From: Candidatus Cloacimonadota bacterium
GTDB taxonomy: Bacteria > Cloacimonadota > Cloacimonadia > Cloacimonadales > Cloacimonadaceae
Reading direction: 5' to 3'
Assembly (NCBI GenBank): GCA_023228125.1
Contig: JALOBT010000031.1
Location: 1-31,121 of the forward strand
Length of the DNA stretch: 31,121 nucleotides
Within the stretch, counting starts at the first letter, position 1. Each line of letters starts with the position of its first letter. Shown here piece by piece: positions 16,191 to 23,445 of this stretch. The position numbers and the translations under genes are program-made. Below the pieces are notes generated by a model that saw only the letters and a program-made list of their open reading frames with translations, was not told the DNA's origin and did not search any database.

Positions 16191-19100
16191 AGCGCGCCAC
16201 TATTTTCGCCATCTTGCTGTTGATCTGCAGCATTGCTCTGGCCAGGTTTTCGGTGATTGAGCGCACTGCCCGCGATCTGATCGTGGATTTTACCCTTGAT
16301 GACTATGAAATCCTGGAGCAACAGGGCTTTTCCAGCATTATGCTGAGTGAGGCAGGATCCTCCGCAGAGCCGGGAATGCCATCCTTGCCAGAGCTGGAGT
16401 TTAAGATCGCAATTCCTCCCCATGGCGGTGCTATATACACCCTAATTTCCAGCTCCCAGACCCGCATCACCCTGCCCCGCCGCCTCATACCTGTCCCCCA
16501 CATCATCAAGCTGGACGGCAGCCTGGACTATGATTACAAGATCAATGAAGAGCTATACCGCTCCGCTGATACAGACATCATCCAAAAGCTGGAGCCCAGC
16601 CTGTTCCGCGGGCATCCCTTTGTGCCCTTTGTGCTTAGCCCCTTCCGCTATGATGGGGATTTTGCCCTGGATGTCTTGACTTCTGCCAGACTCAGGATCA
16701 CCCTCCAGGGAGATATCGAGGCCAAAAGCCCTAAACGAGATGACCATCTGGCCTCGCTTGTCCTGCAGCAAATGCTAAATTCAGAGGATGCCGGCTCCTG
16801 GTACAGCACCGAGCGCGCTCAGGTTAATTATGCCGATTTTTCCCCTTCCCCCTGGTGGATGAAGATTGAAACAGACAAAACTGGTATGTTTCGCATCAAT
16901 CCTGACCAGCTCACGGGATTCCCCATCGCCGATATAGACCCCCGCAGCTTGCGGCTCTTCAGCACTTTTGGCAAAGTTTTACCTCTTAGTGCCTCCTATG
17001 CCGGAGAAGAATTTACCGAGCTTCCTATTCAGGTGATCGGCGAAGAAGACGGCAGTTTTGATCCCTCAGATTATATAATATTTTATGGTTCAGACCGCAG
17101 TGGCTATGAGATAAATGCAGCTTTGAATCATGATTCACAGAAAATCCATCACAATCCTTATTCGCACAACGCCATTTATTGGCTTACCTTTGCCGGCGAT
17201 TTTGAGCAGCCCCCACTACGTATTACGATGAGCCCGAACCTGCCAAATGTGCACAAAGAAGTATCTCATCATCAGCAAGTGGTGCATGTGGAAGAGGAAA
17301 AGCAGCGGCGAGAACTGGAAGGCTATACTTGGTTTATGAGCCGGATGTTTGGCTCCTCCACCCTCGATTATGCCTTTGATGTCAATCTGATAGATTTTGA
17401 CCCCAGCGAAGAGCAGACTCTGGAGCTACGCATCCAACAGGAAAAGGTCGATTCCGAGCTCACCCACAGTATCAGCGTGTTTGTGAATGGTGTGATCATC
17501 CAGAGCACGAACCTTAATGAATCTATCCATACCTGGTACAGTACGCTGGTGTTCAATTTCAAGAAAGAGACCTCTGCTTTCCAGGCTGGTAACAATCGCA
17601 TCCTCATCCGGGTAAACCGGCCAAACCTCACAGACAACCTCTTTTTGGACTTCTACCGGGTGACCTACACTCGTAAATTGATCAAGACAAACCAGCAATT
17701 TATCGCCAATGCCTATAGCTCCCCTGTGGGGCAAGGTGTGAAATATAAGTTCAGCGGCTCTGCCACCGATATCAAGGTGTTCCGAAAGAGTAGCCCCAGC
17801 GTGATCAGACAGATTCCCTTCGCAGTGGTAGAAGGCGGATTCACCATTTCATCCATAGGTGATGCTGCCACTCAGTTCTTCATCTCCAAGCCCAATGAAT
17901 ACTATAGCCCGGTCTCCTTCCAAAAGCTGAGCCCGGTGGATTTGAGCCAGACCCCAGGCCCCATCCAGAGCGTGATAGTCACAAGCCCTGAGTTCGTAGA
18001 GCAGGCCAATTCTCTGGCAGATATGTATATGCAGAACTGGGCTTATCACACCAAAGTGGTTCTTTTGCAAGATATCTTCAACCAGTTCAATGGCGGGCAT
18101 CCAGATCCGGGAGCCATCCGCCAATACCTGAAATATGTCTATTACAATGCCCCCTCTCCTGCCCTTCAGGGCCTTACTTTGATCGGACTGGGCACGATAG
18201 ACTGGCGTAATTATTCTGGCCTGGCCCAGAACAAGAACAAAATGATGATTTACCAAAATCCCAAAAACAACGCCTGCTCAGACGACTATTTTGCCATGCT
18301 GATGAATGACGCCTATCCTGATATCGTGGTAGGCAGGTATCCGGTGTCAAACTCAGTTGAGCTCACAAACATGCTTGATAACTTCCAGAATTACACCCAA
18401 AATCCCACTCCAGGTTTGTGGCGCAACCAGGTAGTGCTTTTGGCCGATGACAATGTGAACGGCCCCAGTACTGTAGACTGGCAACATACCTGGGATGTGC
18501 AGGATAGCTCTGTATTACTGAATCCATCTGTGCTGCAAACCAAAATATTCGCCGCAGACTATGACTTCGATGAGTTTTTGAACAAACCCAAGGTGCGGGA
18601 TGCCTTGATCGATGAGATCAATAGCGGTAAATTGCTGTGGCTTTACATAGGTCATGGTTCTTTTGACATCCTTGGCATGCAGGATTACTTCAATGTCGCC
18701 ACAGATCTGGGGCGTCTGCATAATAGTGATAAACTGCCTCTTTTCATCGCCGCATCCTGCGAAGTAAGCACATTTGATCATTGGGCTTATGAGAGCTTGG
18801 GACAAAAAACCGTGATGCTGAATAACGCTGGAGCCATCGCCTCTGTGGGTGCCACCCGCATCAGCTTTTCCGGCCCCAATATGGGACTGTTGAACAACTT
18901 TATGCCCAATATGATCAATCACCGTTTTGCCTTGGGAGAAGCCCTGATCGATGCAAAATTCCGCAATACCAGCTCTGACCATTATATTCGGAACAACAAC
19001 GTCTATGTCCTCATGGGCGATCCCTATCTGCATATCGTCCCTCCCATGCGGGCAGAAGACCTTACTCTGGAAAATCTAAATTCCGAAGTAAGCACTCTCC

Positions 19101-20065
19101 ATCCCCGGCAAAATGCCCAATTTAGCGGCAGCTTTGGCAGCCCGGGACTCAATGGTAAAGCCCAATTTTTGGCTTATGACAGCCGTCGCAATTATCTGAT
19201 TAATAATAATATCCCTGTGAGTCAAAGTGGTCCGCAGATCTTTCGGGGATCTGTCTCGGTAGAGAACTCTGATTTTTCCGCTGGCTTCTTTGTGCCAGAT
19301 GATATTCTCAGCGGAAATACCGGCCTCGTGCTCAGCTATCTTTGGGATGAAGCAAGTAAGCAAGACTACGTTTCTTACTATCATCCTTTGCCACTTTCCA
19401 GCGAGATTTTACCTGATGCCCAGCCCAATGAATCTGCCCCTGAGATATCCATCTATATGGGTTCCTATGACTTTAGAGATGGGGACACTGTGAGCACCTC
19501 TCCCCTGCTCTATGCAAAAATCTCGGATGAAAATGGCATCAACCTGACCAGTAGTGCCGGACACAACATCCTCTTGGTGATAGATAATTCTCTGAACCCC
19601 ATTTCTGTAACCCAATATTTTGATTATGATCTGGATTCCCACACCCAGGGCACCCTGATCTACCAAATGCCCAAGCTCAGCGAAGGCCCGCACACCATCC
19701 AGATCATCGCTTTTGACAATCAAAACCTGCCGCAGGTAGCCCAGGCAAATTTTGTGGCCAGACAATCCGGCCCCATTTCCCTGGAAAACCTGCTCATCTA
19801 CCCCAATCCCATGAAAGATACCGGGCACATCACCTTCATCATCTCCGAAGCCTCGGATCTCACCCTGGATCTTTTTACGATGAGCGGTAAACGCATACGT
19901 AGAATCCAGAGTTTTGCCCAGCAAGGCTTCAATCAGATTCCCTTTGAGGCCAGAGATGAATTTGGTTCTCGTCTGGCCAATAACACCTATTTTATCCGGG
20001 TCCGCGCCAAGACTCAAGCTGGCAAAAGCATCGAAAAACGAGAACGCCTGGTAATCTACAAATAA
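16187..20065 (+). CDS. C25 gingipain-family peptidase, PorU-like, with T9SS C-terminal domain
   Basis: This is an exported cysteine peptidase of 1292 residues with a signal peptide at 1-19 (ending IALA). A PorU-type N-terminal module includes TGMFRINPDQL, SLRLFSTFGK and EEDGSFDPSDYIIFYG. The C25 catalytic domain spans about 590-930, with the active-site His at 823 in YIGHGSFD and Cys at 858 in AASCEVSTFD. Residues 1200-1292 (LLIYPNPMKD to the end) form a type A sorting domain of the type IX secretion system. PorU is the surface sortase that removes such domains and attaches cargo. The overall plan fits PorU, though a secreted gingipain-like protease is possible. It is coupled by ATGA overlap to the OadG-like gene and lies 15 bases before cysS. 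Confidence 0.88.
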   Translation: MKRATIFAILLLICSIALARFSVIERTARDLIVDFTLDDYEILEQQGFSSIMLSEAGSSAEPGMPSLPELEFKIAIPPHGGAIYTLISSSQTRITLPRRLIPVPHIIKLDGSLDYDYKINEELYRSADTDIIQKLEPSLFRGHPFVPFVLSPFRYDGDFALDVLTSARLRITLQGDIEAKSPKRDDHLASLVLQQMLNSEDAGSWYSTERAQVNYADFSPSPWWMKIETDKTGMFRINPDQLTGFPIADIDPRSLRLFSTFGKVLPLSASYAGEEFTELPIQVIGEEDGSFDPSDYIIFYGSDRSGYEINAALNHDSQKIHHNPYSHNAIYWLTFAGDFEQPPLRITMSPNLPNVHKEVSHHQQVVHVEEEKQRRELEGYTWFMSRMFGSSTLDYAFDVNLIDFDPSEEQTLELRIQQEKVDSELTHSISVFVNGVIIQSTNLNESIHTWYSTLVFNFKKETSAFQAGNNRILIRVNRPNLTDNLFLDFYRVTYTRKLIKTNQQFIANAYSSPVGQGVKYKFSGSATDIKVFRKSSPSVIRQIPFAVVEGGFTISSIGDAATQFFISKPNEYYSPVSFQKLSPVDLSQTPGPIQSVIVTSPEFVEQANSLADMYMQNWAYHTKVVLLQDIFNQFNGGHPDPGAIRQYLKYVYYNAPSPALQGLTLIGLGTIDWRNYSGLAQNKNKMMIYQNPKNNACSDDYFAMLMNDAYPDIVVGRYPVSNSVELTNMLDNFQNYTQNPTPGLWRNQVVLLADDNVNGPSTVDWQHTWDVQDSSVLLNPSVLQTKIFAADYDFDEFLNKPKVRDALIDEINSGKLLWLYIGHGSFDILGMQDYFNVATDLGRLHNSDKLPLFIAASCEVSTFDHWAYESLGQKTVMLNNAGAIASVGATRISFSGPNMGLLNNFMPNMINHRFALGEALIDAKFRNTSSDHYIRNNNVYVLMGDPYLHIVPPMRAEDLTLENLNSEVSTLHPRQNAQFSGSFGSPGLNGKAQFLAYDSRRNYLINNNIPVSQSGPQIFRGSVSVENSDFSAGFFVPDDILSGNTGLVLSYLWDEASKQDYVSYYHPLPLSSEILPDAQPNESAPEISIYMGSYDFRDGDTVSTSPLLYAKISDENGINLTSSAGHNILLVIDNSLNPISVTQYFDYDLDSHTQGTLIYQMPKLSEGPHTIQIIAFDNQNLPQVAQANFVARQSGPISLENLLIYPNPMKDTGHITFIISEASDLTLDLFTMSGKRIRRIQSFAQQGFNQIPFEARDEFGSRLANNTYFIRVRAKTQAGKSIEKRERLVIYK

Positions 20066-20080
20066 ACCCACGGAGCAAAC

Positions 20081-21469
20081 ATGAAGCTGTATAACACAAG
20101 AAGCAGAAGCAAAGAAGAATTTGTCCCTCTCAAGGAAGGCCAGCTCAGGCTCTATGCCTGCGGGCCCACCGTATATAATTACTTTCACATCGGAAACGCC
20201 CGCGCCTTCCTCTTTTTTGATGTCGTGCGCCGCTATTTTGAATACATAGGCTATGAAGTTACTTATGTACAAAATATCACCGATATAGACGACAAGATCA
20301 TCGAGCAGGCTATAGCAGAAAATCAGGATTTTGGCCAGATCGCCGAAAAGTATGCCGCAGCCTTTTTGGAAGACTGCGCCAGCCTGGGCATAGCTGCGCC
20401 CACCCATCAGCCCCGCGCTACCCAGGTGATGCCAGAGATTATCGCTTTGATCAAAAAGCTGGTGGATACTGGTCATGCTTATGAGGCACAAGGCGATGTC
20501 TATTTTGATACCAGGTCCCTGCCAGAATATGGGCAGCTTTCCGGTAAAAAGATCGACGAGCAGAAGACTGGAGCCAGAGTTGCCGAAAACATAAGCAAAC
20601 GCCATCCCGCAGACTTTACCCTGTGGAAAAGCAGCAAGCCCAAAGAGCCCTTCTGGGCAAGCCCTTGGGGAGATGGACGCCCCGGCTGGCATACAGAATG
20701 CGTGGTCATGAGTCAGAACTATCTTGGCGAGAGTTTTGATATCCACGGCGGTGGCATTGATCTGGTCTTTCCGCATCATGAAAACGAAAATGCCCAGGCT
20801 ATGGCCTTGACCGGAAAACCTTTGGCACGATATTGGATGCACAATGGCTTTCTGAATATAGATGGTGAAAAGATGAGCAAAAGCCTGAAGAATTTCTTTA
20901 CAGCGCGCGATATTCTTGCGCAATACGATGCTGAAGCCATTCGCTTTTTCTTCCTTTCCAAACACTACCGTTCACCCATAGATTTTACCCGCGAACTGAT
21001 CGTGGAAAGCGATAAAGCTGTGGATAATTTTTACAAAGCTCTGGAGGCCTTTGAGCTTGATAGCCTGGAGGCGACCCAGATTCACAGCCCAGACTGCCTG
21101 CGCCTTGAAGAAGATTTCCGCATAGCTATGAACGATGATTTTAATACCGCCCGGGCCATCGCCATTCTCTTTGATCTGGTGCGCCTGACCAAGAATAACA
21201 AATCCTCCGCCGAAAACCGGCTGGATGCAGCCCGCCTGCTGCTCAAACTGGGCAGAGTCTTAGGTTTTTTCCAGCATCCTGAAGATAGGCTGAGCAAACA
21301 AATGCCGGATCTCTCCAAAGCTCTGATCGAGCTGATCTTAAGCTACCGAACCCAAGCCAGAGCAGATAAAAACTGGGCGCAGTCTGATAAAATCCGCGAC
21401 GATCTCAAAGCTCTGGGCATAGAAATTAAAGATGGACCCACTGGCAGCACCTGGGACCAAAGGAATTAA
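20081..21469 (+). CDS. cysS: Cysteinyl-tRNA synthetase
   Basis: This class I aminoacyl-tRNA synthetase charges tRNA-Cys in the cytoplasm. The 462 residues are the usual length. The ATP-binding motif is HIGN at 36-39 within YACGPTVYNYFHIGNARAF; HIGN rather than HIGH is normal for this enzyme. KMSKS occupies 264-268. The zinc ligands that select cysteine are C27, C207 (GWHTECVVM), H232 and E236 (FPHHENE). GGAG precedes the ATG at 20081. The C-terminal helical DALR-type domain follows KMSKS. It is the eighth gene of the long operon starting with acylphosphatase. Confidence 0.97.
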   Translation: MKLYNTRSRSKEEFVPLKEGQLRLYACGPTVYNYFHIGNARAFLFFDVVRRYFEYIGYEVTYVQNITDIDDKIIEQAIAENQDFGQIAEKYAAAFLEDCASLGIAAPTHQPRATQVMPEIIALIKKLVDTGHAYEAQGDVYFDTRSLPEYGQLSGKKIDEQKTGARVAENISKRHPADFTLWKSSKPKEPFWASPWGDGRPGWHTECVVMSQNYLGESFDIHGGGIDLVFPHHENENAQAMALTGKPLARYWMHNGFLNIDGEKMSKSLKNFFTARDILAQYDAEAIRFFFLSKHYRSPIDFTRELIVESDKAVDNFYKALEAFELDSLEATQIHSPDCLRLEEDFRIAMNDDFNTARAIAILFDLVRLTKNNKSSAENRLDAARLLLKLGRVLGFFQHPEDRLSKQMPDLSKALIELILSYRTQARADKNWAQSDKIRDDLKALGIEIKDGPTGSTWDQRN

Positions 21470-21470
21470 A

Positions 21471-22280
21471 ATGAAGAAAATCATCCTCATTACACTGGCC
21501 ATGATCCTCATAGCAGCATTGCTGTTTTGGGCTTTAAACCGCACCGGCATCCGCCTGGACAAGCCGGAAAGCGTGTGCTACGATACCGTAGGAGAGAGAT
21601 TTTTGATCTCAAACCTGGGCAATGGCAGCATCATCGCCATGGATTCGACTGGCGTGCTGAGTGAATATATGCCCCGGGCTTTCAAGAGTCCCAAGGGCAT
21701 CTTTCTGCATGATGGGAAACTCTATGTCACAGAGCCCACCCAAATTCAGGTGGTGGATGTGGCCAATGCCAGCATCATTGATAGCTACCCTATCGAGGGA
21801 GCCATCGGCCTGAATGATATCGCGCTTACCGAACAGGGCCTGCTTTACGTTACCGATACCCTCGGAGATTGCGTCTATGTCTATGATCCCGCCACCAAAA
21901 CCCAGGAGAAGATCATCAGCCCCCTGCTGGACAAACCCAATGGCATCGTCTATGATCGCCCCCGCTGGCAGATGTTTGTGGTAAATAATAGTACCCACTC
22001 CCCCATCCTCAGCATCGACGTACGCAGCAAAGAAACAAGCATCTTTATGGATACTATTTATTCTCAGTTAGATGGAATCGCCATCGACGATCTGGGACGC
22101 ATTTACTTCAGCTCCTGGGCCGAAAGCATGATTATCGAAATCCCTCAGGAACAAAACAGATTCATCACCAAACTCAAAGACTATGAGGGTGCGGCTGATC
22201 TCTATTATCACTTGCCTGGCAATGAACTCATCGTACCTATGCTGAAACAAAACCGCATCGAAAGGATTTCCTTGGATTGA
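21471..22280 (+). CDS. Membrane-anchored SMP-30/NHL-like beta-propeller protein
   Basis: The product has 269 residues from the ATG at 21471, one base after the cysS stop, with AAAGGAATTAAA upstream. An in-frame ATG at 21432 inside cysS is less likely. A hydrophobic N-terminus (about 3-20, ILITLAMILIAALLFWAL) should be a signal anchor. The rest shows repeated blades: PESVCYD, SPKGIFLHDGKLYVTEP, GLNDIALTEQGLLYVTD, KPNGIVYD and LDGIAIDDLGRIYFSS. This spacing is typical of SMP-30/gluconolactonase and NHL propellers facing the periplasm. No catalytic assignment is possible by eye; it may bind a ligand or act as a lactonase. Its stop overlaps the next start (TTGA), suggesting coupled expression with the kinase-like gene. 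Confidence 0.85.
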   Translation: MKKIILITLAMILIAALLFWALNRTGIRLDKPESVCYDTVGERFLISNLGNGSIIAMDSTGVLSEYMPRAFKSPKGIFLHDGKLYVTEPTQIQVVDVANASIIDSYPIEGAIGLNDIALTEQGLLYVTDTLGDCVYVYDPATKTQEKIISPLLDKPNGIVYDRPRWQMFVVNNSTHSPILSIDVRSKETSIFMDTIYSQLDGIAIDDLGRIYFSSWAESMIIEIPQEQNRFITKLKDYEGAADLYYHLPGNELIVPMLKQNRIERISLD

Positions 22281-22903
22281 TTGCGGATATTCCTGCTCTG
22301 ATCACCTACCCGAATGTGGTATCAAAGCTCTTTACCGATAAAGAGCTTTTTGACCGGGAACTCAAGGTCTATAAGCTGGCCCCGCCTCATGTGCCGGATC
22401 TGCTCTCTGCCGGCGAGGCTGAGATCATGGGGCCAAAGCTCTACTATATCACCGCGAAACGCATAAAAGGCAAAGCCTATCTGGATCTGCCAAATTTCTC
22501 GACTTCAGAGCTGGGAAGCGCCCTGGCAGACTTTCACGCCTTTACTTACAAAGCCGAAAAATGCCTCTGCCATATTGATAATCAACCGCAAAATATCCTC
22601 CTGGCGGGCAGTAAATACTACTTCATCGATTTCAGCGATAGCAGATACGACTTCCCCGAAGTGGATATCACCCATCTCCTGCTCTTTTGGGCTGAAGAAT
22701 ATCGCTATCTGGATTTCATCGCCCGTGCCGGCAGTCTCCTCAATAGATACCAGGAAGACATCACTTTGGAGCGCAGCCGCTGGAGCAGATCTCTCAAAGA
22801 GAGCATCATTCGCTTTGATGAACGGCGCGCTAAATATCATAAGAGTCCTGTGCGCTCGGAAGATAGCTCCCGAAATCGAGATTGGCTTTCGGCAGTGATC
22901 TAA
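22277..22903 (+). CDS. Minimal kinase-fold (APH/LPS-kinase-like) phosphotransferase, possibly C-terminally damaged
   Basis: The product is a 208-residue cytoplasmic protein starting at TTG 22277, which overlaps the upstream stop, with AAAGGAT ten bases before. The kinase catalytic elements are recognisable: a likely ATP-anchoring Lys17 (VVSKLF), helix-C Glu28 (FDRELKVY), the catalytic loop H99-x-D101 with N106 (CHIDNQPQNIL) and a metal-binding Asp118 (FIDFSDS). The small size and the compact N-lobe resemble aminoglycoside phosphotransferase or KDO/LPS-kinase relatives, which phosphorylate small molecules or sugars. The substrate is unknown. The final residues (SPVRSEDSSRNRDWLSAVI) look unstructured, while a more protein-like tail lies downstream in another frame, so the natural C-terminus may be lost. 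Confidence 0.72.
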   Translation: MIADIPALITYPNVVSKLFTDKELFDRELKVYKLAPPHVPDLLSAGEAEIMGPKLYYITAKRIKGKAYLDLPNFSTSELGSALADFHAFTYKAEKCLCHIDNQPQNILLAGSKYYFIDFSDSRYDFPEVDITHLLLFWAEEYRYLDFIARAGSLLNRYQEDITLERSRWSRSLKESIIRFDERRAKYHKSPVRSEDSSRNRDWLSAVI

Positions 22904-22994
22904 TCCTCTGCTGATTAATCTTATCAAGATCAGGCACCTGGGCTTCATCGCTTTGTATTTCCGCGAGGAAACCACCAGTAAATATCTGAGCTGA
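22899..22994 (+). other. Possible frameshifted C-terminal tail of the kinase-like gene
   Basis: An open stretch of 31 codons in a different frame from the kinase gene ends in TGA at 22992-22994. Its translation includes INLIKIRHLGFIALYF followed by REETTSKYLS, which has the look of a real amphipathic C-terminal helix rather than random sequence. No start codon with a ribosome binding site leads into it. It may be the original end of the preceding gene, separated by an indel, or chance. Confidence 0.35.
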
Positions 22995-23011
22995 TCAGCC
23001 CGGGCTCTCCC

Positions 23012-23028
23012 CCCCCTCTCAGAGGGGG
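23012..23028 (+). terminator. GC-rich hairpin after the kinase-like gene
   Basis: CCCCCTC (23012-23018) pairs perfectly with GAGGGGG (23022-23028) around a three-base loop, and the left arm sits in a longer C-run. It is followed by CTTCAATTTG rather than a T-run, so termination by this hairpin is possible but not textbook. Confidence 0.4.
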
Positions 23029-23048
23029 CTTCAATTTGATTCTAATTC

Positions 23049-23098
23049 GCTTTCAACTCGAGATAACTTGAAATCTCGAGTCATCTCGAGTTGAAAGC
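23049..23098. repeat. TCGA-centred palindrome with an internal third copy
   Basis: GCTTTCAACTCGAGAT (23049-23064) is an exact inverted copy of 23083-23098. Between the arms lies ATCTCGAGT (23073-23081), also an exact inverted copy of the inner part of the left arm, so two mutually exclusive hairpins are possible. The layout of three related TCGA-bearing blocks resembles the element at 5700-5765, although the bases differ. Confidence 0.85.
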
Positions 23099-23250
23099 CC
23101 GTTAATCTTGTGTCGAAGTATGCGGGGTGAGATATGGAATATGCTGGGATGATGCATCACCAGGGACAAGATGATTCCTTGAAAAGCTCAATAATCCAGA
23201 CTGACTACTGGCTTTTAATGGTAGGAAAGCATACAAATGGATTTTACTTC

Positions 23251-23278
23251 TTGACAGAGTGATGTCTTTTGTTATTCT
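23251..23278 (+). promoter_or_regulatory. Promoter for rtcB and its leader RNA
   Basis: TTGACA (23251-23256) is a perfect -35 box, followed after 16 bases by TATTCT (23273-23278), which matches four of six -10 positions. Transcription would start near 23285, giving rtcB an untranslated leader of about 160 bases, unusually long for this window. Confidence 0.5.
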
Positions 23279-23282
23279 GAAA

Positions 23283-23428
23283 GAGTCTCTTATGAGCAGA
23301 GGATCTCGGATTTGCTGCTGTGGTGACACAGGAAGACACAAGGGACGTATAATCCCTTGATAAAACGTATCGTGCGGGTTCGCTTCCCGTTAATAATACC
23401 AAATAGGGTGAAGCTGATGCTCTGCCCT
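23283..23428 (+). ncRNA. Candidate structured leader or tRNA-like RNA upstream of rtcB
   Basis: Five hairpins can be drawn in succession. H1: GAG and CTCT pair with AGAG and CTC, 7-base loop (23283-23307). H2: CTGTG-GTGA-CACAG, a 5-bp stem with a GNRA-type tetraloop (23318-23331). H3: CAAGGGA/TCCCTTG, 7 bp with 7-base loop CGTATAA (23339-23359). H4: GCGGG/CCCGT with 7-base loop TTCGCTT (23374-23390). H5: AGGG..AGC-TGAT-GCT..CCCT (23405-23428), ending eight bases before AGGAG. H4 has T-arm geometry including the closing G-C pair, but loop position 58 is C instead of A. Seven bases plus ACCA follow, as at a tRNA 3' end. No full cloverleaf or matching acceptor was found, so a regulatory leader, a Y-RNA-like molecule or chance all remain possible. 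Confidence 0.42.
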
Positions 23429-23445
23429 GATTGATAGGAGAAAAA

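Larger units (their letters stand above)
22995..23250. other. Intergenic region between the cysS operon and the rtcB promoter
   Basis: No gene is supported here. From left to right it contains the perfect 10-base palindrome AGCCCGGGCT near 22998, a C-run with a GC hairpin (23012-23028), a TCGA palindrome (23049-23098) and unassigned AT-rich sequence. Near 23182-23216 AAAAG and CCAG can pair with CTGG and CTTTT, a possible weak terminator. The rtcB promoter begins at 23251. Confidence 0.45.

Noticed and set aside
20186..20197. HIGN in place of HIGH as a damaged motif in cysS.
   Set aside because: HIGN is the usual form in cysteinyl-tRNA synthetases, and all other catalytic and zinc residues are present.
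19409..20965. A 518-codon open frame on the minus strand across the end of the C25 gene and most of cysS.
   Set aside because: It is antisense to two strongly recognised genes, has no recognisable domains and reads as low-complexity His/Gly/Phe-rich sequence; it is a by-product of codon bias on the other strand.
23271..23401. A genuine tRNA gene ending in CCA ahead of rtcB.
   Set aside because: The only partner for the acceptor bases (GTTATT at 23271) overlaps the -10 box and gives a 130-base span; the T-loop lacks A58, the anticodon-like loop lacks U33, and no D-arm with G18-G19 is evident. It is kept only as a tRNA-like structured RNA.
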